A DNA stretch of 10,546 bases, from contig CAZKYX010000035.1 of assembly GCA_964557125.1 (NCBI GenBank), positions 1 to 10,546 of the forward strand. Direction: 5' to 3'. The position numbers and the translations under genes were made by a program. Below the pieces are notes generated by a model that was given only the letters and a program-made list of their open reading frames with translations, was not told the DNA's origin and searched no databases. This document shows positions 5,868 to 10,546 of the stretch, piece after piece (position 1 is the first letter of the stretch; every line of letters starts with the position of its first letter). The DNA comes from CAZKYX01 sp964557125. GTDB taxonomy: Bacteria > Patescibacteriota > Microgenomatia > Levybacterales > GWA1-39-11.

Positions 5868-7314
5868 TCTTTACAATATTCTCAAAAGTAAGTTTTTACT
5901 TATACTTCTTTTTATCATTCTTTTTTTTGGTGGTTTTTTTGTGAGATTGTACAAATTCTCAAATCCAATCGCTGATTGGCATAGCTGGCGACAATCGGAT
6001 ACCTCAGCTGTATCTCGTTTTTTTGTGAATGAGGGGTTTGATTATTTGCATCCCAAGTACTATGACATTTCAAATATACAAACAGGTCATCAAAACCCAA
6101 AGGGGTATCGGTTTGTTGAGTTTCCGCTCTATAACTTCTTCCAAGCTTCTCTTTACAAAGCATTACCTGTCTTGACTCTTGAAGAATGGGGAAGGGTAGT
6201 AAGTATTATTGCTTCACTTTCAACAGCTTTGTTTCTTTTCTTGTTGCTTAGAAAGTATAGCGGTCTGGTCGCGGCATTTGCGGCTTCCTTTTTCTATTTA
6301 TTTCTTCCCTTCTCAATTTATTACGGAAGAACAATTCTGCCTGATACGACAATGGTTGCGGCGTCTTTCGCTGGAATCTATTTTTTCGACAGATATTTAT
6401 CTTCCACAAAGACTAAATGGAAAATTATGTTTTTCATTCTTGCTGCAATCTTCTCACTTGCATCACTACTCTTAAAGCCGTTTGCTGCCTTTTACTTACT
6501 TGTCCAGCTATATATCGTGATTCAAAAGCATAAGTTTGCGCTACTTAGAAAGTGGGAGTTATATATCTATCCAATTATTGTTGTTCTACCGCTCGTTTTA
6601 TGGAGAATGTGGTTGTCTCACTTCCCTGAGGGGGTACCTGCCAGTATGTGGCTACTCAATGGGGACAACATTCGGTTTAAAGGTGCATTTTTCTTTTGGA
6701 TTTTCGGTGAACGAATTTCAAAGTTAATTTTTGGTTACTTTGGAGCCTTTTTTGTACTACTGGGAATTCTCAAGCAGGAGCGCGAGAAGAATTATTTCCT
6801 TTCATTTTCATTTTTAATTGCAATCGTTTTGTATATAACAATAGTTGCCAAGGGAAACGTTCAGCACGATTACTATCAAATTGTAATTTTACCGGTTTTG
6901 TGTTTATTTGCGGGTAGAGGAATTTCATTTTTATTATCCCTTAGGGGGATTAACAAAGCAGTAGGGATAGTAATTTGTTCAGTTGTTATTTTTCTAACTT
7001 TTTCTCTTTCATGGTTTTATGTCAGAGACTTTTTCAATATAAATAATGAGGCAGTAGTCATCGCAGGAGTAAAAGCAGATGAAGTTTTGCCAAAGAATGC
7101 AAGGGTTATTGCACCATATGGAGGAGATACAACGTTCCTCTATTACATTAATCGACAAGGATGGCCGGCGCTTGTTGATACTCCGGAAAACCTAAAAAGG
7201 CTTGGCGCTACCCATATGGTTTTGGTAAATCCAACCACGCAAGATTTTGAAGGATTTGGGAAAATGTATACCATTGTTTCCTCCTCAGATACATATCTCA
7301 TACTACAATTGTAA
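5857..7314 (+). CDS. GT-C membrane glycosyltransferase, ArnT/PMT_2-like
   Basis: The protein is 485 residues from the ATG chosen here. It has a first TM helix at about 13-30 followed directly by an outer loop DWHSWRQSDT (40-49), the W-R-Q-x-D-T signature of many bacterial GT39/GT83-like proteins, with D40 as candidate catalytic residue. FVEFPLYN (86-93), GRTILPDTT (157-165) and QHDYYQIVILP (336-346) are further family landmarks. About ten more hydrophobic segments follow, ending near 387. A soluble tail of about 95 residues, probably extracytoplasmic, completes it. Such enzymes move a sugar from a polyprenyl-phosphate donor to a lipid, protein or glycan on the outer membrane face. It follows the fused ligase/GT-C gene with an 11-bp overlap, so both outer-face steps are encoded together. 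A TTG at 5842 would add five residues but lacks a ribosome site. The sugar and acceptor are unknown. Confidence 0.9.
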   Translation: MVNNLYNILKSKFLLILLFIILFFGGFFVRLYKFSNPIADWHSWRQSDTSAVSRFFVNEGFDYLHPKYYDISNIQTGHQNPKGYRFVEFPLYNFFQASLYKALPVLTLEEWGRVVSIIASLSTALFLFLLLRKYSGLVAAFAASFFYLFLPFSIYYGRTILPDTTMVAASFAGIYFFDRYLSSTKTKWKIMFFILAAIFSLASLLLKPFAAFYLLVQLYIVIQKHKFALLRKWELYIYPIIVVLPLVLWRMWLSHFPEGVPASMWLLNGDNIRFKGAFFFWIFGERISKLIFGYFGAFFVLLGILKQEREKNYFLSFSFLIAIVLYITIVAKGNVQHDYYQIVILPVLCLFAGRGISFLLSLRGINKAVGIVICSVVIFLTFSLSWFYVRDFFNINNEAVVIAGVKADEVLPKNARVIAPYGGDTTFLYYINRQGWPALVDTPENLKRLGATHMVLVNPTTQDFEGFGKMYTIVSSSDTYLILQL

Positions 7315-7316
7315 AC

Positions 7317-8501
7317 ATGACTAGAGTATTATTTCTTACGTACGATTTTCCTTATCCGACTAACACGGGTGGGAAGAATAGAGCCTTCAATTTACTGTGC
7401 TACACAGCCAAGAAAATGGATGTGTACCTGTGCTCGTTTGTTAGAACTGACTTCAATCCAGAGCATCTTGAGATATTGCGAAACGAGGGGGTAAAGGACA
7501 TAAAAGTGTTCAAGCGGCGTGAAGCAAAGAAGGTGTCAAATATTCCCCTTACGCTCCTTCATAATTCATCAATTTTTAAAACTCTTTATTTTGATAAAAA
7601 AGCTAAAGAGGAAATATTGGGTTTTGTTAAAGAGCATGACATTGACCTAGTCCATTTTGAGTCTGCATACACAGGGTTTTATCTGTGTTCTGAGTTAAAA
7701 AAGCGAGGGGTAACGCAAGTACTGGGAACTGAGAACATTGAGCACTTGTTGTATAGAGATTATGCAAGTACCATCAGAAAACCATTTCTAAAGCCAATTT
7801 TTCATCAGCAAGCCTCGCGTCTTAAGAAAGAGGAATTGAGCATGTTCAAGCGTGCCGATGCATGCGTTGCAGTGACACGGCAAGAGGCTACATACATATC
7901 AAGTTATTCCAAGAAATTGTGTGGCGTGGTACCAAACGGAATTCATTTGTCAGATTTTAAATTTTCCTTCAATGAAAAGAAGCAGCATAATTTGCTTTTT
8001 GTAGGAAACTTTACATATTTCCCAAATGTAGATGCAATGAATTTTTTCTACAAAGAGGTTTTTCAAAAACTTAAGAATCCACCCACTCTTACCATTGTGG
8101 GTAAAAAGGGGCAAGACGTGTTAGGGTATACGAATGAAAAAGTAATTTTTAAAGAATTTGTTGAAGATATCACAGCAGAGTATCGTACTGCTGATGCCCT
8201 TGTGTTTCCAGTTCGAATCGGTGGGGGGACAAACTTTAAGGTGTTAGAGGCAATGAGTCTTGGCACCCCTATTATTGCCCTTCCACAAAGACTTGCAGGA
8301 TTTAATGCAGTTGAAAACAAAGATTTTCTGAAAGCTTCTACCGGTGAGGAATTTATCGAGCAGATTGAGGCTATGTACGAAGATAAGATCAATCTAAAAA
8401 GCATTGCACTAAGTGCACGAAAACTTGTTGACCAGTCGTATTCATGGGATAATATAGGCGAAGAACTTGTCCGCACTTGGAAAAAAACCATTCATGAATA
8501 G
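7317..8501 (+). CDS. GT4-family glycosyltransferase, EpsH/PEP-CTERM-associated sugar-transferase type
   Basis: The 394-residue protein has complete GT-B architecture. The N-terminal domain starts MTRVLFLTYDFPYPTNTGGKNR with the acceptor-side GG loop (18-19), then DLVHFES (110-116) and GTENIEHLLYRDY (137-149). PNGIHLSDF (206-214) is the interdomain linker. LLFVGNFTYFPNVDAMNFF (226-244) starts the donor domain, and FPVRIGGGTNFKVLEAMSLGTPII (from 297) is the donor-binding motif. The first Glu of EX7E is replaced by Gly303 while E311 is kept, which is the normal GGGT-x-K-x-LE form of this subgroup and not a defect. It is clearly a different GT4 subfamily from the two others in the window. It lies 2 bp after the preceding stop, without a clear Shine-Dalgarno site, and overlaps the next gene by 8 bp. 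It probably adds one sugar at the cytoplasmic face; the sugar is not identifiable. Confidence 0.92.
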   Translation: MTRVLFLTYDFPYPTNTGGKNRAFNLLCYTAKKMDVYLCSFVRTDFNPEHLEILRNEGVKDIKVFKRREAKKVSNIPLTLLHNSSIFKTLYFDKKAKEEILGFVKEHDIDLVHFESAYTGFYLCSELKKRGVTQVLGTENIEHLLYRDYASTIRKPFLKPIFHQQASRLKKEELSMFKRADACVAVTRQEATYISSYSKKLCGVVPNGIHLSDFKFSFNEKKQHNLLFVGNFTYFPNVDAMNFFYKEVFQKLKNPPTLTIVGKKGQDVLGYTNEKVIFKEFVEDITAEYRTADALVFPVRIGGGTNFKVLEAMSLGTPIIALPQRLAGFNAVENKDFLKASTGEEFIEQIEAMYEDKINLKSIALSARKLVDQSYSWDNIGEELVRTWKKTIHE

Positions 8502-9402
8502 TATTGATCTATCAATAGTTATTGTTACCTATAACTCAGAAAATTTGATCGAGGAATGTATCGATTCAATTTATAACACGACCAAAAAGACATCAGTTGA
8601 AGTTGTTGTGTCTGACAATAGTGAAAACGATAACACTGAAGCTGTTCTTAAAAAACTTCAAAAGAAGTATGCATCCCTATCTTTTATTCACAACAAAGAC
8701 AATCTAGGTTTTTCCAAAGCCAATAATATTGGAATTAAAAAAACGAGTGGTACAATCTTGCTCTTTCTAAATCCCGATACAAAAGTCTATGAGAATACGA
8801 TAGATGGGATGTATGAATTCATGTTGTCGCATGAGAATGCGGGGGCAGCAACGTGCTTTGTAGAGCTTCCTAATAAAAAACTGGACGACTCCGCACATAG
8901 GGGTTTTCCAACTCCGTGGAACTCATTTGCCCACTTTACATATCTGGCTCGCCTTTTTCCAAAAGTGAAATTATTTACTGGTTATAACCTTACCTATTTA
9001 GGTTACACGCACGTACACGAAATTGATGCATGTGCAGGTTCTTTCATGCTTGTTCCTCGTAGTGTTGGTGAGAAATTGGGTTGGTGGGACGAGGACTATT
9101 TTTTTTATGGAGAGGATTTGGATTTCTGTTTTAGAATTAAAGAGATTGGTAAAAAAATATACTTTGTTCCCGAGTTTGGTGCACTTCACTACAAAGGTGT
9201 TTCAAGCGGTATTAAGAAAGTGTCTAAAGGTATGACTGAGGCATCAAAGAACACAGTAGACAGGGCTACCAATGCCAGATTTGAGGCAATGGAGATATTT
9301 TATAGAAAGCACTACAGAAATCGTTACCCAAGTTTTGTGAAGTACCTCGTCCTTATGGGTATTAAAACAAAATGGTATCTTGCCAAGTTACAAAATAGAT
9401 GA
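8494..9402 (+). CDS. GT2-family glycosyltransferase, rhamnosyltransferase-like
   Basis: From the ATG at 8494 the product has 302 residues and begins LSIVIVTYNSENL directly after four residues, as GT2 enzymes usually do; an in-frame TTG at 8467 would add nine residues with no better signal, so I prefer the ATG. VVVSDNSENDNT (37-48) carries Asp41, DNLGFSKANNIG (69-80) is the conserved helix, and NPDTK (93-97) replaces the DXD. AGSFMLVPR (181-189), then WWDEDYFFYGEDLDFCFR (197-214) with E207-D208, give the acceptor pocket and catalytic base. LHYKG (231-235) is the terminal conserved His segment. It shares its plan with the GT2 at 1867-2790 but differs widely in sequence, so the two likely make different linkages. 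It overlaps the upstream gene by 8 bp and the downstream one by ATGA, pointing to translational coupling. Confidence 0.92.
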   Translation: MNSIDLSIVIVTYNSENLIEECIDSIYNTTKKTSVEVVVSDNSENDNTEAVLKKLQKKYASLSFIHNKDNLGFSKANNIGIKKTSGTILLFLNPDTKVYENTIDGMYEFMLSHENAGAATCFVELPNKKLDDSAHRGFPTPWNSFAHFTYLARLFPKVKLFTGYNLTYLGYTHVHEIDACAGSFMLVPRSVGEKLGWWDEDYFFYGEDLDFCFRIKEIGKKIYFVPEFGALHYKGVSSGIKKVSKGMTEASKNTVDRATNARFEAMEIFYRKHYRNRYPSFVKYLVLMGIKTKWYLAKLQNR

Positions 9403-10505
9403 AGAATAGAACAAAGAAAAAAATAGGAATTGATGCGCGATTATGGAATGAGAGTGGAGTCGGGCGGTATATAAGAAATATTGTGATGGGTTTGGACAAA
9501 AGAGAATTTTCTGATAATTCCTATTACGTGTATCTTAGAAAAAAAGATTTTGAATCTCAACTTTTTGAAAATCCTCATATGATAAAAAGACTGGCGGACG
9601 TCCCATGGCATTCTATTTCAGAACAATTTATCTTTAGTAAGATTTTGAAAAAAGACAATCTTGACCTTGTTCATTTTCCATACTTTTCCATCCCAATTTT
9701 TTACAGGAGAAAATTTGTAGTTACTATTCACGACTTAATAATTGATCATTTTCCAACTGGGAAAGCAACAAAATTACCAAAGCCCATATACCGCATGAAA
9801 CGCTTGGCGTATAAATTCATTTTAAAAAAATCGGTTCGAAAGGCAACTAAAATTATTGCACCATCATTTGCAACTAAGGAAGAGCTGCTCAGTCATTATA
9901 AAGTTAAAGATGGGAAAGTCGTTGTTATTCATGAAGCAGTGGACAAGGCATTAAAATTAGGTGGAAGGGGTGTCGCAGCAGAATCACCGTTTATATTGTA
10001 TGTTGGAAACGCTTATCCTCATAAAAATTTAGAAAGACTAATAAAAGCTTTTGAGGCGATAAATGACTCCTCAGTGCGACTCGTGCTTGTCGGAAAAAGC
10101 GATTACTTTTATGAAAAACTTTCGAGCAGGTTGAGTGTAGGCAAAAGAACAAATATTGAAATATTGCACTCTGTTTCTGACGAAAAGCTTGTGTCACTGT
10201 ATAAGAAAGCGGAATTTTTGGTGGCACCTTCGCTTATGGAAGGTTTTGGACTTCCGATTCTTGAAGCAATGAGCCAGGGTTGCTTTGTTGTTGCCTCTGA
10301 TATACCATCATTTCGAGAAGTTGCCGGTGAATCAGCTCTGTATTTTAATCCGCAAGACATAGCGGACATTACAAAGCAATTGAACGTGGCGCTCAAAATT
10401 AACAAAAAAGTGTATGTTGAAAAAGCCCTGCTTCGGTGTAAACTATTTAACTGGGAAACTGCAGTTAAAAAAACAGTGAAAGTATTCGAAAAAGCCTGCT
10501 CCTAA
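9399..10505 (+). CDS. GT4-family glycosyltransferase (complete)
   Basis: This 368-residue GT-B enzyme opens with a basic leader, then IGIDARLWNESGVGRYIRN (9-27), the classic acceptor-loop start of WbaZ/MtfB-like mannosyltransferases. DLVHFPYFSIP (89-99), TIHDLIIDHFPTG (109-121, HD at 111-112) and IIAPSFATKEELL (152-164) complete the N-terminal domain. ILYVGNAYPHKNL (199-211) starts the donor domain, and PSLMEGFGLPILEAM (277-291) carries EX7E (E281, E289). SALYFNP (312-318) and FNWETAVKK (350-358) form the usual tail. Its order of motifs and length match the GT4 at 131-1252, suggesting an old duplication, but they differ throughout, so different specificities are likely. It starts within the stop codon of the GT2 gene (ATGA). 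A reading frame beginning 21 bp after its stop continues the cluster; I see no terminator between them. Confidence 0.93.
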   Translation: MKNRTKKKIGIDARLWNESGVGRYIRNIVMGLDKREFSDNSYYVYLRKKDFESQLFENPHMIKRLADVPWHSISEQFIFSKILKKDNLDLVHFPYFSIPIFYRRKFVVTIHDLIIDHFPTGKATKLPKPIYRMKRLAYKFILKKSVRKATKIIAPSFATKEELLSHYKVKDGKVVVIHEAVDKALKLGGRGVAAESPFILYVGNAYPHKNLERLIKAFEAINDSSVRLVLVGKSDYFYEKLSSRLSVGKRTNIEILHSVSDEKLVSLYKKAEFLVAPSLMEGFGLPILEAMSQGCFVVASDIPSFREVAGESALYFNPQDIADITKQLNVALKINKKVYVEKALLRCKLFNWETAVKKTVKVFEKACS

Positions 10506-10526
10506 TACTCCAGTTCATTTCTTTGT

Positions 10527-10546
10527 ATGAAAATCGCATTAGTGTA
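10527..10546 (+). CDS. Start of a further gene, probably a GT4 glycosyltransferase (3' end outside window)
   Basis: An ATG at 10527, 21 bp after the previous stop and on the same strand, opens a frame reading M-K-I-A-L-V and then an incomplete codon TA. MKIALV is a common first beta-strand of GT4 glycosyltransferases (often continuing YDR in related genomes), and the context fits. Only six residues are visible, so neither the family nor the reading frame is secure. No clear Shine-Dalgarno site precedes it. Confidence 0.4.

Noticed and set aside
8221..8252. Loss of the first Glu of EX7E in the GT4 at 7317-8501
   Set aside because: The GGGT-x-K-x-LEAM form is a regular variant of this GT4 subgroup, so it is not evidence of inactivation.
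8063..8491. 142-codon open frame on the minus strand
   Set aside because: It lies wholly opposite the well-supported GT4 gene at 7317-8501, its protein resembles no family, and all other genes are on the + strand.
8467..8493. TTG start giving nine extra residues on the GT2 gene
   Set aside because: GT2 proteins normally begin a few residues before the first beta-strand, as the ATG at 8494 gives, and no ribosome site favours the TTG.

Overview
The window is a dense, AT-rich, one-strand cluster of cell-surface glycan assembly genes. Every supported gene is on the + strand, and the only gap larger than a few bases inside the cluster is 46 bp (1253-1298). There are seven complete genes and two partial ones at the edges. 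All complete genes fit glycan synthesis: three GT4 (GT-B fold) glycosyltransferases, two GT2 (GT-A fold) glycosyltransferases, one left-handed beta-helix acetyltransferase, one ArnT/PMT-like GT-C membrane glycosyltransferase, and one 1026-residue membrane protein that appears to fuse an O-antigen ligase/polymerase (Wzy/WaaL-like) to a second, TMTC-like GT-C glycosyltransferase. I see no RNA genes, CRISPR array, insertion sequence, phage gene or nucleotide-sugar synthesis gene.

The style suggests a candidate-phyla-radiation bacterium (Patescibacteria, perhaps the Microgenomates side): AT-rich DNA, lysine-rich proteins, packed glycosyltransferase genes with ATGA overlaps, few clear Shine-Dalgarno sites, and GT-C and O-antigen-ligase proteins of the kind common in those genomes. 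This is inference from general resemblance, not from a marker gene. TGA is used as a stop (ends of the genes at 1867-2790 and 8494-9402), which argues against the recoded Gracilibacteria/Absconditabacteria lineages.

Layout. 1-129 is the 3' end of a GT4 gene that stops where the C-terminal nucleotide-sugar-binding domain should begin. 131-1252 is an intact GT4 gene, followed by a six-copy 7-bp tandem repeat (1245-1286) that includes its stop codon. Then come the acetyltransferase (1299-1862), GT2 (1867-2790), the ligase/GT-C fusion (2787-5867), the second GT-C (5857-7314), GT4 (7317-8501), GT2 (8494-9402) and GT4 (9399-10505). At 10527 a further gene begins with MKIALV, probably another GT4.

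Likely division of labour (inference): the GT4 and GT2 enzymes build an oligosaccharide on a lipid carrier at the cytoplasmic face from nucleotide sugars, and the hexapeptide enzyme O- or N-acetylates a sugar. After export by a flippase not in this window, the GT-C enzymes add sugars from polyprenyl-phosphate donors on the outer face, and the Wzy/WaaL-like half polymerises the glycan or ligates it to an acceptor. The sugar identities cannot be read from the sequence.
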